Origin: Halobacteriales archaeon YIM A00013
Lineage (GTDB): Archaea > Halobacteriota > Halobacteria > Halobacteriales > Haloarculaceae
Reading direction: 5' to 3'
NCBI GenBank assembly: GCA_025041195.1
Contig: JAKCFM010000001.1
Span: 1,550,001-1,614,000 of the forward strand
Length of the DNA: 64,000 nt
Shown here: positions 36,132 through 45,061 of the stretch, piece by piece
Layout: every line of letters begins with the position of its first letter
Numbering within the stretch: position 1 is the stretch's first letter
The notes under the pieces: model-generated
The model's input: the letters and a program-made list of their open reading frames with translations, nothing else
What the model was told of the DNA's origin: nothing
Database searches by the model: none
Made by a program: the position numbers and the translations under genes

Positions 36132-36917
36132 ATGATTCAAAGTACTGTCTTTCAACTCGATGACTATGGACCGTGGACAGTCACGCCGACGCCGCGTGCG
36201 GAGATGGACCTTCAGACGCTCCAATCACGGCTTTACGCTGACGTTGCCTCCTTCGTCGGTGAGCGCGGTGGCTACGTCTTTTACACGCGTGGTGACAACT
36301 GTATTGCGATCACCAACGGGATCGATCGTGCGACGCACCGAACGCTCCAGCGATCGATCGCAAACCGCTATCCGATCACCTGTAGTATGGGGATCGCCAG
36401 TGGTGAAACGCCGGCGGCCGCCGTGGCCGACGCGACCGACGCACTCAACGCAGAGGGAAGCGCCCAGGGCGGAACGCGAACGGAGCGACTCGCCGGGACA
36501 CCTCTCGAAGCGGCAGCCACGCTGTCGATCGCTCATTTCGACATCGTGGATGCAACGGGACGACTCACCGATCAAGCGGACGCCTATGCCGTGCACATGG
36601 CGGTCCAGGAGTGGGCAACGACGCTTTCGCAGACGCTGTATCAAGACCACGACGCGCTCGGATTTTTTGTTGGGGGCGACAATCTGATCGCCGTCTGTCC
36701 ACCGCTCTCAGAGAGAACGTACGGCGAGCTTATCGATCGTGTGGAAACCGAGACCCACACCGCGTTTCGAGTCGGCGTTGCCGCCGGACCGACGCCACAC
36801 GAGGCCGGTATTGAGGCAAAACACCAGCTCGAACTGGCGCGCGAACGCGACGAGACAGTCGTGATGGCACCCAACGCGCGCAGACGCTCACAGTCCGAGT
36901 TCGCGCCCGAGCACTAG
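36132..36917 (+). CDS. arfA: GTP cyclohydrolase III (archaeal, ArfA-type)
   Basis: A 261-residue enzyme that opens GTP to 2-amino-5-formylamino-6-ribosylamino-4-pyrimidinone phosphate, the first step of riboflavin and F420 synthesis in archaea. Family motifs: MDLQTLQSRLYADVA, GYVFYTRGDNCIAITNGID and NRYPITCSMGIA; a second copy of the ferredoxin-like fold follows (FFVGGDNLIAVCPP). The frame is open 45 codons further upstream, but MIQSTVFQLDDYGPW is the family start and a GAGGA sequence lies 11 bases before ATG 36132. It overlaps the convergent acyl-CoA dehydrogenase gene by 30 bases. Confidence 0.92.
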   Translation: MIQSTVFQLDDYGPWTVTPTPRAEMDLQTLQSRLYADVASFVGERGGYVFYTRGDNCIAITNGIDRATHRTLQRSIANRYPITCSMGIASGETPAAAVADATDALNAEGSAQGGTRTERLAGTPLEAAATLSIAHFDIVDATGRLTDQADAYAVHMAVQEWATTLSQTLYQDHDALGFFVGGDNLIAVCPPLSERTYGELIDRVETETHTAFRVGVAAGPTPHEAGIEAKHQLELARERDETVVMAPNARRRSQSEFAPEH

Positions 36918-38030
36918 CCGCTGAATTTCGCTCGTTCCTTCGCCGATCTCCATGAGCTTTGCGTCGCGGTAGAATCGCTGTGGTGCAAAGTCAGTGGTGT
37001 AGCCGTAGCCACCGAGCACCTGCACGGCGTCTTCGGCAACTTCTCGACTCGTTTCGCTGGCGTCGAGCTTTGCCATCGACGAAATACGGGTGACGTCCTG
37101 GCCGTCGTCGTACATCGTCGCGGCCTTGTGCGTGAGGAGGCGAGAGCGCTCGATTTTCCGGTCCATCTCGACGATCATGTCGCGAACGGCGTCGAACTTC
37201 GAGATCGACTGCCCGAACTGCTCACGCTCGGTGGCGTACTCACGTGCGGCCTCGAACGCACCCTGTGCCAGTCCGGTCGAGAGCGCAGCAATCGAGACGC
37301 GGCCGCCCTGAAGCGTCTTTTTCGTCTGCTTCCAGCCTTCACCCTCCGATCCAAGGAGGCGATCCTCTGGGATCCAGCAGTCATCGAAGGTGATCTCACA
37401 GGTGGGTGAGGCGTTCAGCCCCATCTTCTCCCACACCGTCGACACCGAAAAGCCATCGTCGTTCTCTGGATCAACGATGAACGTCGAGATGCCATCGTAG
37501 CCAGCACCCGGATTCGTGACGGCCTTGACCAGGATCGAACCCGCAACGTTGGCGTTTGTGATGAACTGTTTCGTCCCGTTGAGGACGTAGCCATCGCCGT
37601 CGCGCTCGGCGATTGTATCCATATCGCTCGCATCACTCCCACTCGATGGCTCCGTGAGCGCCCACGAACCCAGATACTCGCCTTTGGCGAGCGGCGTCAG
37701 CCAGCGCTCTTTTTGGGCATCCGTGCCGAACAGTTCAATCGGCTTTGAGGCCAGGCTCACGTGTGCCGCAAACGAGAGTCCGATCGATCCGGACACCCGA
37801 CCGAGCTCTTCGGTAACGAGCGCGTACAGCAGTTGATTGCCGCCGAGGCCGCCGTAGTCTTCCGAAATTGGCACGCCAAGCATATCAAGATCGGCGAGTG
37901 CATCGAAGATTTCCGCCGGAAAGCGGTGTTCTTCTTCGATCTCCTGGGCGATCGGAGCGATCTCTTCATCACAGAACTCGCGAACCATCTCCCGGGTCAT
38001 ACGGTGTTCGGACGGTAGCTCGAACTCCAT
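36888..38030 (-). CDS. Acyl-CoA dehydrogenase
   Basis: A 380-residue FAD enzyme that introduces the alpha-beta double bond in acyl-CoA. Signatures: ALTEPSSGSDASDM (FAD-binding), the middle FDDCWIPEDRLLG, and the C-terminal QVLGGYGYTTDFAPQRFYRDAKLMEIGEGTSEIQRL, broken into helices, with the catalytic glutamate in the YEGT-like IGEGTSE region. ATG 38030 is better than an ATG seven codons upstream because of a TATA box (tttttata on the minus strand, 38053-38060) 26 nt before it. Substrate chain length is unknown. No beta-oxidation partners adjoin it. Confidence 0.93.
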   Translation of the reverse strand: MEFELPSEHRMTREMVREFCDEEIAPIAQEIEEEHRFPAEIFDALADLDMLGVPISEDYGGLGGNQLLYALVTEELGRVSGSIGLSFAAHVSLASKPIELFGTDAQKERWLTPLAKGEYLGSWALTEPSSGSDASDMDTIAERDGDGYVLNGTKQFITNANVAGSILVKAVTNPGAGYDGISTFIVDPENDDGFSVSTVWEKMGLNASPTCEITFDDCWIPEDRLLGSEGEGWKQTKKTLQGGRVSIAALSTGLAQGAFEAAREYATEREQFGQSISKFDAVRDMIVEMDRKIERSRLLTHKAATMYDDGQDVTRISSMAKLDASETSREVAEDAVQVLGGYGYTTDFAPQRFYRDAKLMEIGEGTSEIQRLVLGRELGL

Positions 38031-38147
38031 ATCCACCCAGAGTAATGGCATCTATAAAAATTGCCGCAACATTCAATCGAGCGCCGGCGACCGAATGATC
38101 GGCACCGACGCCGAAACGTATTACCGATAAACTGCAAACTGTATGTA

Positions 38148-39716
38148 ATGACGCGGAACGTACAACGGCTCGTTGATGGAGCCCTCCACTCTTCCGTGAC
38201 TGCAGATCGGCTGACAACACGAAAGTTTGGCATGATGATGGGAAAGCTCTACTCACAGCCGCTCGTGGAGTATCTGGAGCCATCGGAGCGGCCACAGTTC
38301 ATCATCGATCTGAACGGGGAGTATCTGGAATTTTCGGGGCTGTCAGCACCCGAACCCCCCAACGCCTCAGTTGCTGGAACGACGAAGGGACTGTTCACTG
38401 ACGAGCGACTCGTTCTCGTCGCCGGAAACACCGACGGTGATCAGGTGCTTTCGATCCCGCTTGATGACATCACCGGGATCGATATCGACTCGGGATTCGT
38501 CACAGATGGGCTCACCCTCGAAACCGAGCGGGGGACGCTCAAGATGCGTTGTGTCCATCCCACAGAAGCCAGCGATCTGTCCGAACTCTCCGAATTCCTC
38601 ATCGAGTGTGGGGGCTGTTCCGAATCTGATCGGAACGAGACGGACGCGTTCGAACGAATCGGACAGTTCGTCAGTGGAGCCAGAGATGATCTCGTTGATA
38701 GAGATCGGCTGACCTCACTCAAGCGCGATCCGTTCACCCGATTGTTACACAGCAAGCCACTCGCCTCGTATCTTGAACCATCGGAACAGCCACAGTTCGT
38801 CCTCGACACCACCGGTGAACAGTTGCTCACGTACGATGGCCCGGATGCACCATCAGCGCCAGTGCCTAGCGACGATGCCACGGGCCTCCACTGTCTGACG
38901 GACCAGCGGTGGCTTGCCGTAACGCCGAATCCAGACGGTGACGTTCCCACGACAATCCCACTCGAAACGATCACCGGCGTTGCTACTGACAGCGACGAAC
39001 GAACAGTGACGGTCTCAACGGAGGAGTATCACGTCCAGTTTCACTGCAACAAAAACACCGAGATCGCAGAGATCGAAGCGATCAAGGAGTATCTCCGCGC
39101 GAACACGAGCGCCGACGGCGATGGTCCCAAGCCTGTCGGCCGACCCATCGATTTCCACCTCGACGCGTCACCGCAGGGTGAATGGGTCACAGAGCAACGA
39201 ATTCACCATCTCGAAGATGCGCTGGATCCCGAAGAGCCGGTGCATTACGTGTTGTATGGGCCATCGCTGCGCCTCGAAGGGGCTGGACCGGACGACAAAG
39301 GATGGAACAGCGACGTGTATACGGCCTTTACGGACACCAGGGTCGTTGCCCAGATCAAACAAAAACATGGAGATGATCTCCGCGAAATCCCGTACTCAGC
39401 GCTTTTATCCTGTGATCTCGACATCACCACCGATTGGATGGAGCTGTTCTGTAACACGGCCGCAGCCACCTACACATTCAGACTGCACGAACCTAACGAG
39501 GCGGAGGTGAAAGCCGCACTCTCATTTATTCGTTCACAGCGACAGACACAGACCGCTCGCGCAAAAGAGAGAACCACCGAAAACGACGACGAGGCACAGG
39601 ATGGCTCCCTCGATCCGACCGAACAGCTCAAAAATCTTTCAGAACTCTACGACGCGGGCATCCTCTCCGAAAGCGAGTTCGAGACCAAAAAACAGGAGCT
39701 ACTCGAAAAGATCTAG
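38148..39716 (+). CDS. Triple PH-like domain protein with C-terminal SHOCT motif
   Basis: A 522-residue cytoplasmic protein without signal or membrane segment. It has three copies of a bacterial-PH-like unit, recognisable from the repeated phrase: SQPLVEYLEPSERPQFII (unit 1), SKPLASYLEPSEQPQFVL (unit 2) and a weaker LEDALDPEEPVHYVLYG (unit 3). Each is followed by a beta-rich stretch with TDERLVLVAG, TDQRWLAVTP or TDTRVVAQIK. The C-terminus is a SHOCT oligomerisation motif (LKNLSELYDAGILSESEFETKKQELLEKI, two short helices). A TATA-like gtattac is 27 nt before ATG 38148. Role unknown; such domains often bind membranes or assemble oligomers. Confidence 0.85.
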   Translation: MTRNVQRLVDGALHSSVTADRLTTRKFGMMMGKLYSQPLVEYLEPSERPQFIIDLNGEYLEFSGLSAPEPPNASVAGTTKGLFTDERLVLVAGNTDGDQVLSIPLDDITGIDIDSGFVTDGLTLETERGTLKMRCVHPTEASDLSELSEFLIECGGCSESDRNETDAFERIGQFVSGARDDLVDRDRLTSLKRDPFTRLLHSKPLASYLEPSEQPQFVLDTTGEQLLTYDGPDAPSAPVPSDDATGLHCLTDQRWLAVTPNPDGDVPTTIPLETITGVATDSDERTVTVSTEEYHVQFHCNKNTEIAEIEAIKEYLRANTSADGDGPKPVGRPIDFHLDASPQGEWVTEQRIHHLEDALDPEEPVHYVLYGPSLRLEGAGPDDKGWNSDVYTAFTDTRVVAQIKQKHGDDLREIPYSALLSCDLDITTDWMELFCNTAAATYTFRLHEPNEAEVKAALSFIRSQRQTQTARAKERTTENDDEAQDGSLDPTEQLKNLSELYDAGILSESEFETKKQELLEKI

Positions 39717-39752
39717 GAACCAGCGGAGAACTGACTCTATGCAACTTTTAGC

Positions 39753-39770
39753 ACGTGAGATCTATCACGT
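39753..39770. repeat. Inverted repeat ACGTGA-N6-TCACGT before the RIO-like kinase gene
   Basis: Perfect 6-bp arms (39753-39758 and 39765-39770) around GATCTA. A TATA-like aactttta just before (39743-39750) would start transcription near 39774, so the repeat lies between TATA and start, an operator position. It might also close transcription of the preceding gene. Confidence 0.4.
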
Positions 39771-39820
39771 AGCCAAAATTAGGTAACGTTCATACGCGCT
39801 GGTCGCAATCGTTCAGATGC

Positions 39821-40618
39821 ATGGCGATACGACGGCTCATCAGGGGGTCGATCGAATGGGACCGTCTGGAGGGGGTAATGGTTGCCGTGGCCGAACGATA
39901 CGATGAGCCGGAGGTTCGGGTGGAGTTTTTAGAGACCGACAACTGGTTATCGACGCCGTGTGCTGTCAACGATCAGTGGTTTGTGAAGGTGATCTCCGAT
40001 CAGCACGCACTCGTCCACACGCTCATCACGACCGGTCGGAATCTGGGGGCCCTCTCAAGCGGCCGGATGGGATTTTTCGAGCACGTCAGGACGCCGATGG
40101 AGATGGCAACCCAGGAGTTTGAGGCCACCCAGCAGATGCGCAGGGCCGGGATCAACGTTCCGGAGCCGATTGAAGTGTTCGAATACGACGGCCTTGGCGT
40201 GCTGGTAGTGGAGTTTCTCAACGATTTCCAAACGCTTTCGGATCTCTCGGCCGACGGCGTCGAACGGTTTGCACCATCACTGTTCAAATCACTCCATTCG
40301 GTTCACGACGTAGGACTGGCACACGGTGACCTCCGGGCGTCGAACGTGTTGATCGCTGATGGCAGGCTCTTTCTCATCGATGCGACGAAGGTCCGTGCCG
40401 AAGCCACCGAATCCGCGCGTGCGTACGACCTGGCGTGTGCACTCGCCGCACTCGAACCACAGATCGGCGCGAACACCGCCGTGAGCACTGCCCGTAAACA
40501 GTATTCCCTGGATGATCTGCTCGCGGCGCGCGAGTTTCTGGATTTCGTCAATCTTCGTCCAGATCACGATTTCGACGCCGAGGAAACGAAAGGCGAGATC
40601 GAAAAGCAAGCGTCGTGA
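39821..40618 (+). CDS. RIO-like/Bud32-like kinase-fold protein
   Basis: A 265-residue protein with an atypical kinase fold. The catalytic loop is HGDLRASNVLI, and the metal-binding segment is LFLIDATKV in place of the usual DFG. The N-terminal region is alpha/beta with a lysine in WFVKVIS that could bind ATP. Haloarchaeal relatives are annotated as RIO1-type regulatory kinases/ATPases, and the Bud32 family shares the HGDLxxxN pattern. Whether it phosphorylates protein or another target is unknown. It may be co-transcribed with the downstream Pcm gene, 60 bases away. Confidence 0.82.
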   Translation: MAIRRLIRGSIEWDRLEGVMVAVAERYDEPEVRVEFLETDNWLSTPCAVNDQWFVKVISDQHALVHTLITTGRNLGALSSGRMGFFEHVRTPMEMATQEFEATQQMRRAGINVPEPIEVFEYDGLGVLVVEFLNDFQTLSDLSADGVERFAPSLFKSLHSVHDVGLAHGDLRASNVLIADGRLFLIDATKVRAEATESARAYDLACALAALEPQIGANTAVSTARKQYSLDDLLAAREFLDFVNLRPDHDFDAEETKGEIEKQAS

Positions 40619-40678
40619 CCGTACGGACGGTTCCCGTCCGACCGTGCCCCTGAAGACCGTTCATCACTGATAGTACAT

Positions 40679-41422
40679 ATGGATCGGGCGGCGATGCGAG
40701 ATGAGATGGTGGCAAGCCTTGAGCACGAATCGAAAGGGTATCTGGAATCTGCGGCCATCAGCGTGGCGATGAGGACCGTCCCCCGAGAACTGTTCGTGCC
40801 GAGCGACCGGGCCGAGCAGGCGTACACCGATCAGTCGTTTGAGCAAGCAGGCAGTCGAATTCTTTCACCGTCGCGCGTCGCTCAGCTTCTTGAGGCGCTC
40901 TCACCCACGGCAGGTGACTCCGTCCTGATCGTCGGCAGCGGCGTTGGTTACACTGCGGCCATCGTCGCCGAGATCGTGGGTGCAGAAAACGTCCAGGCGA
41001 TCGATATCGATCGACAGCTCGTGATAATCGCCCGCCAAAATCTCGATCGCGCTGGCTACGGTGACGTCCTCGTCGATCGAGCCGACGGGACAGACGGCTA
41101 TGCACCCTATGCCCCGTATGATCGTATCCTGGTCGAAGCGGCCGCCGTTCGGCCACCTGCCACGTTGCTCGCACAACTGCGCGAGGAGGGGACGCTCGTC
41201 CTTCCAACGGGAACTCAATCGCAGATCCTCGCACGATACGATCGTGATGGCGAGCGCGTGGGTGAATTCGGTCGGGTGTCGTTCAATCCGCTGTTACTCG
41301 AAGGCGAACAGCACGGAACGATCGAGCGAAACCGAATGCACCGAGAGGACCAGGAGTTCGCAGCCCGAGAACGCAGCCGGCAATCGGGCTGGGAGCATAA
41401 CTGGATCGACTGGACGAGGTGA
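40679..41422 (+). CDS. pcm: Protein-L-isoaspartate O-methyltransferase family, divergent
   Basis: A 247-residue SAM-dependent methyltransferase. The SAM motif GSGVGYTAA is at about 86-94, and the acidic motif II EVVAIDIDRQLV-like VQAIDIDRQLV follows. The classic Pcm active-site region is altered (the HGQTIS/P-type phrase of true isoaspartate methyltransferases is replaced by GSRILSPSRVAQLL), like the second member of the tandem Pcm pair seen in haloarchaea. So true repair activity on damaged proteins is not certain. No canonical partner lies next to it here. Confidence 0.85.
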   Translation: MDRAAMRDEMVASLEHESKGYLESAAISVAMRTVPRELFVPSDRAEQAYTDQSFEQAGSRILSPSRVAQLLEALSPTAGDSVLIVGSGVGYTAAIVAEIVGAENVQAIDIDRQLVIIARQNLDRAGYGDVLVDRADGTDGYAPYAPYDRILVEAAAVRPPATLLAQLREEGTLVLPTGTQSQILARYDRDGERVGEFGRVSFNPLLLEGEQHGTIERNRMHREDQEFAARERSRQSGWEHNWIDWTR

Positions 41423-41472
41423 TCGAAACGAAAACGATCGTTGTGACTCTCGGTTGTGAAAATCGTATGAAT

Positions 41473-41779
41473 ACGGACAACGGGGTTGCCCGACGTTCCG
41501 AAACGGGGAATGCTGCGTACTTCCTCCACCCCGCGACCCGTCGAGCGACAGCTGTTCGCGGATCCGCTGCTCGCTTCCGCGCCTGACGGGGTGTCCACGA
41601 TTAACCACACTACGCTGCCCCTGCAGGCAGGCAGTGGTGGACCGTTGCCCCCGACGGACGAGGCTTCGACGTTAGCTTGCAGGGCCCGCTCCGGTTGGAC
41701 CGGACGCACCCGGATTCGGCCCCCACTGAAGACTATCTCGTGGGTTCCGAGCAGGGCCTAACTGCCCGACCTAGTCCAT
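41473..41779 (-). ncRNA. ffs: Signal recognition particle RNA (7S RNA)
   Basis: An RNA of about 307 nt with archaeal SRP RNA features. The strictly conserved helix 8 is present on the minus strand: CAGG, then a GGAA tetraloop (CGCGGAAGCG), then AGCAG (complementary to 41564-41587), with the symmetric internal loop that binds SRP54. The ends pair as archaeal helix 1: AUGGAC (41774-41779) with GUCCGU (41473-41478). A TATA box (gtttatg on the minus strand, 41801-41807) is placed 26 nt before 41779. After the 3' end lies a U-run (AUUUUC). The region has no plausible protein-coding gene. Confidence 0.95.
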
Positions 41780-41800
41780 TCTGAGTGTAATCGTGACCAG

Positions 41801-41807
41801 CATAAAC
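41801..41807 (-). promoter_or_regulatory. TATA box of the SRP RNA gene
   Basis: On the minus strand the sequence is gtttatg, preceded by the purine-rich AAAGGGG expected of a BRE, and centred 26 nt before the predicted 5' end of the SRP RNA (41779). The same bases could act for the divergent lipoprotein gene at 41837. Confidence 0.65.
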
Positions 41808-41836
41808 CCCTTTCGGTACCGTGATTTATCGATCTC

Positions 41837-43270
41837 ATGACAGCGAGCGGACACCAATCCGGTTGGGCCAGAAAACACTTGCCCACAATAGCGGAACAAC
41901 GCGTATGGACCACGTCTCTCGACGCCGGTGTGCGAGCGACGCTTGCAGGGGCCACCACACTGCTAGCTGGCTGTCAGACTGGCACTGACCAGCCGGTTGC
42001 ACAATCGCCCACGGAGGAACAAACACCATCGATGACGGCAACCGATACTCGAACGGCGACAACAACCGAACCCGAAACCGAGCGCCCAACGGATACGCCT
42101 GCATCGACTGACACGCCGGTAGAACCGGTCGATCCAACGGTCGCTGGCTGGCCCCAGTTCGGCGGAACGGGTGGAAACACGTTCGCCGTGACTGGCCGGT
42201 CAGTTCCCACGGCGAAGTTCACTGAACAGTGGCGACAAACGTTCACGAAAGAGAAGCGGACGGAGGGGATCGCCACTGAAATCGTTGCTGATGGGGAGTA
42301 TTTCTACGAGATCACGACACAGTCCGACGGAGAAGATATTCTCCGCGCCAGATCACAGACTGATGGCACCGCCGAATGGGAGCTGTCCGTCGATGGCTAC
42401 GTCTATTCGAGCCTTGCCGTCAATGACGGGTCAGTCTACGTCTGTGGAGCAACGTTCAGATCGATCGCCGCCACCAGCGGCACGGTGGAATGGGAAATTG
42501 AGGGTCGGGCAGAACAAACCGTGGTGAGCGGTGGGCGGTTGTTCGTTCACCGCGGAAATGAACAGAGCCAGTTCGCCGTTCTCGACGCCTCTGATGGGTC
42601 GGTCATCTGGGAACAATCAGTCGTTTCGGAAGATTTCCGTGGTATTCACACGCCACATGCGGTGGCCGATGGGCGAGTGTATATGCCGGTTGATCTACTG
42701 CACGGGACCGATGCACAGCCGCGAATCAAAGCGTATGCTGCTGACAGCGGCGAACTGATGTGGAATACGCCGGTCGAAGGAACGTATCCCCGAATGGTTG
42801 CGTCTTCGGAAGTTGTGTTTGCCGTTACAGAAAAACGGCTCTACGCGCTTGATCCCGCCTCCGGTGCGGTGCTGTGGAAAAAGCGTGGTGAGTCCGCAAG
42901 CATGGCCCACGTAGATACGACGTCTATCCCTGCGGTCCATGATTCTGTAGCCTACGCCACGATCGGTGAGACACTGCATGCGCTTGCTGTGAAAACTGGA
43001 ACCAGCAACTGGGACAATCCAGACAGTACCCGACCGCTGTCCTACGTGGATGGCTATCTCTACGGCCGCTCGACAAACGGCGTGAAAGTGTACGACGCCA
43101 CAACTGGATCGCTCGAAACGGAGTACACCGTGACTGATCGGGGCTATCTGAAAGGCGATCTCATTCCGCTGGATGACTCCGTGCTCGTGAAAGCAACCCG
43201 AACAAAGCGAACGGACGCCGGAGAAAACGTCGACGAAGTCTCGCTCATCTCCCTTGGTGGCGAGCGCTAA
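41837..43270 (+). CDS. PQQ-type beta-propeller lipoprotein, with apparent frameshift in its signal peptide
   Basis: The long frame gives 477 residues. After a lipobox (LLAGC at about codon 50) comes a Thr/Glu/Pro-rich linker, then seven-bladed beta-propeller repeats of the PQQ type (GWPQFGGTGGN, DGTAEWELSVDG, DGSVIWEQ, SGAVLWKK). The stretch before the lipobox in this frame is unusually long and lacks twin arginines. ATG 41905 in frame +1 reads MDHVSRRR and, if one base were removed after this, runs straight into VRATLAGATTLLAGC, a classic Tat-lipoprotein signal. So the gene may carry a frameshift, sequencing error, or be inactive. Related proteins assist cell-envelope assembly or bind PQQ. 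Confidence 0.8.
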   Translation: MTASGHQSGWARKHLPTIAEQRVWTTSLDAGVRATLAGATTLLAGCQTGTDQPVAQSPTEEQTPSMTATDTRTATTTEPETERPTDTPASTDTPVEPVDPTVAGWPQFGGTGGNTFAVTGRSVPTAKFTEQWRQTFTKEKRTEGIATEIVADGEYFYEITTQSDGEDILRARSQTDGTAEWELSVDGYVYSSLAVNDGSVYVCGATFRSIAATSGTVEWEIEGRAEQTVVSGGRLFVHRGNEQSQFAVLDASDGSVIWEQSVVSEDFRGIHTPHAVADGRVYMPVDLLHGTDAQPRIKAYAADSGELMWNTPVEGTYPRMVASSEVVFAVTEKRLYALDPASGAVLWKKRGESASMAHVDTTSIPAVHDSVAYATIGETLHALAVKTGTSNWDNPDSTRPLSYVDGYLYGRSTNGVKVYDATTGSLETEYTVTDRGYLKGDLIPLDDSVLVKATRTKRTDAGENVDEVSLISLGGER

Positions 43271-43282
43271 TCCCCGACTGGG

Positions 43283-44893
43283 TCACCGACTGTCCTCGTC
43301 AAGGAGATCAGCAACGACATCCGCATGGGGGATTTCGTCAGCAACGGCAAGCAGTTCATCGTCGATGATCACCTCTGGATCGTATCCCAGCTCCGTTGCA
43401 ATCCGCCGACCAATCTTCGGATCTGCCTTGAAGAACAGCGTGATCTGACGGTGTTTGATCTCGTCTTCGGCGACGCCAGCCATATTCGCAGATACGTTCT
43501 CAACGAATCGATTGCGTTCGTCCTGTGACATCACCTCGCGCAGGAGATCACCCGGCTGTTTGAAATTGTCAATACGTTCGTTCATCTCGTATCTGTCTGC
43601 ATTGCCAGAAACGGCGAGGGGAGGCTGTTCGACGGACGGTTGTTCGATAGGGCCACCGAAGCTGTTGGGTTCGTAGTTTGGTCCACCACCGTTGTTGTCG
43701 TCGATTCGCATCTGTCCGTCCTGGTGATAGTTGTTCTTCGAGGCTTCTTTCGGTCGGTTGACCGGGATATCCTCGAAATTGACGCCGAGCCGGTGTCGGT
43801 GCGTATCGTCGTACGAAGGGATTCTACCCTGGAGCATTTTGTCCGGACTGTGCGCTATTCCGGGAACGACGTGCGCGGGTGAAAACGCCGATTGCTCGAC
43901 TTCGGCGAAGTAGTTGTCGGGATTTTCGTTGAGCTCCATCGTCCCAACCTCCATGAGTGGATAATCGTCGTGGGGCCACACGCGGGTGAGATCGAACGGG
44001 TTGATGTGATACGATTCGGCGTCTGTTTCTGGCATGATCTGGACTTTCACCGTCCAGCTCGGGTACTCACCGGCTTCGATTGCGTCCCAGAGATCCTGTT
44101 TGTGGTAATCAGGATTCTCACCCGCGAGCCTGGTGGCGTTTTCCTGTGGAAGATTCTCGATCCCCTGATCGGTTTTGAAGTGAAACTTCACCCAGTAGCG
44201 CTCGCCCGATTCGTTGTAGAGACTGTACGTATGGCTCGAATAGCCGTTCATTGTCCGCCAGGAGGCGGGAATCCCCCGATCTCCGAACAACCAGGTGACC
44301 TGATGGAGCGACTCAGGTGAGAGCGACCAGAAATCCCACTGTGGTGTTGGTTCGTTGATGTCTTTCGATGGGAGCTTTTTCTGTGTGTGAATGAAATCAG
44401 AAAACTTCGACGGATCACGGACGAAAAAGACCGGCGTGTTGTTGCCGACCATATCCCAGTTTCCGTGTTCAGTGTAGAATTTCACCGCAAAGCCGCGTGG
44501 ATCGCGTACCGTGTCCGGTGAACCACGCGGCCCCGCAACCGTCGAAAATCGAACGAACAGCTCCGTCTCTTTTCCGACCGCCGAAAAGATGTCCGCCATC
44601 GTATACTCGCTGATCCGATCATCGGTGACCGTGAATGTTCCATACGCACCGCCACCTTTTGCGTGGACCACCCGCTCAGGAATTCGCTCACGGTTGAACT
44701 GGGCCATCTTCTCGAAATACTGGTAGTCCTCCATCAACAGCGGGCCCGCAACGCCAGCGCTGCGTGAGTTCTGATTGTCCGGGACGGCCTCACCAGAGTT
44801 TGTTGTCAGCGGATCGCGCTCGTGTTCATCGTCAAAGTCTGCGTCTCCCATCTCGTGGTTGGGACTGTCTTCACTCATAGGAAGCGAACTCAT
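43283..44893 (-). CDS. katA: Catalase (KatA/KatE type, monofunctional)
   Basis: About 536 residues, a monofunctional haem catalase that breaks down hydrogen peroxide in the cytoplasm. The distal histidine is in [12 protein letters not shown], the asparagine in [12 protein letters not shown], and the haem-ligand tyrosine in [15 protein letters not shown]. The length is that of small-subunit catalases. Start ATG 44893 has a TATA-like atatataa centred 26 nt upstream; ATG 44911 and 44878 are alternatives. Upstream is an AT-rich gap that follows the nuo genes, so it does not look like a nuo operon member. Confidence 0.93.
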   Translation of the reverse strand: MSSLPMSEDSPNHEMGDADFDDEHERDPLTTNSGEAVPDNQNSRSAGVAGPLLMEDYQYFEKMAQFNRERIPERVVHAKGGGAYGTFTVTDDRISEYTMADIFSAVGKETELFVRFSTVAGPRGSPDTVRDPRGFAVKFYTEHGNWDMVGNNTPVFFVRDPSKFSDFIHTQKKLPSKDINEPTPQWDFWSLSPESLHQVTWLFGDRGIPASWRTMNGYSSHTYSLYNESGERYWVKFHFKTDQGIENLPQENATRLAGENPDYHKQDLWDAIEAGEYPSWTVKVQIMPETDAESYHINPFDLTRVWPHDDYPLMEVGTMELNENPDNYFAEVEQSAFSPAHVVPGIAHSPDKMLQGRIPSYDDTHRHRLGVNFEDIPVNRPKEASKNNYHQDGQMRIDDNNGGGPNYEPNSFGGPIEQPSVEQPPLAVSGNADRYEMNERIDNFKQPGDLLREVMSQDERNRFVENVSANMAGVAEDEIKHRQITLFFKADPKIGRRIATELGYDPEVIIDDELLAVADEIPHADVVADLLDEDSR

Positions 44894-44991
44894 TCTATAG
44901 AAATCAGCCATTCCATATATAATTTAGTTATACATCATATATTAAAAAATAGATCGAATATCAAATATAACATTCGTTCCGCGAAATCGTT

Positions 44992-45036
44992 CTACTGACG
45001 AAGGAATCAGTGCGAGTCAGTAGCAGAAAAATTCGA
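44992..45036 (-). terminator. U-run and hairpin after nuoI
   Basis: Reading the minus strand after the nuoI stop there is a U-run (CGAAUUUUUCUG, complement of about 45026-45036), then a hairpin with 8-bp arms CUACUGAC / GUCAGUAG (45016-45023 and 44992-44999) and a 16-nt loop. The U-run is the simplest archaeal terminator; the role of the hairpin is uncertain. Confidence 0.4.
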
Positions 45037-45061
45037 AGCGAAGAAACCCCGCGTTCCGTCG

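Noticed and set aside
41486-41761. Open frames on both strands across 41.48-41.78 kb.
   Set aside because: They lie inside the SRP RNA gene, whose conserved structure explains the sequence; none resembles a protein.
44920-44990. AT-rich gap before catalase considered as a remnant of an insertion sequence.
   Set aside because: No terminal inverted repeats or transposase fragments are seen; it is explained by the catalase promoter and nuo end.
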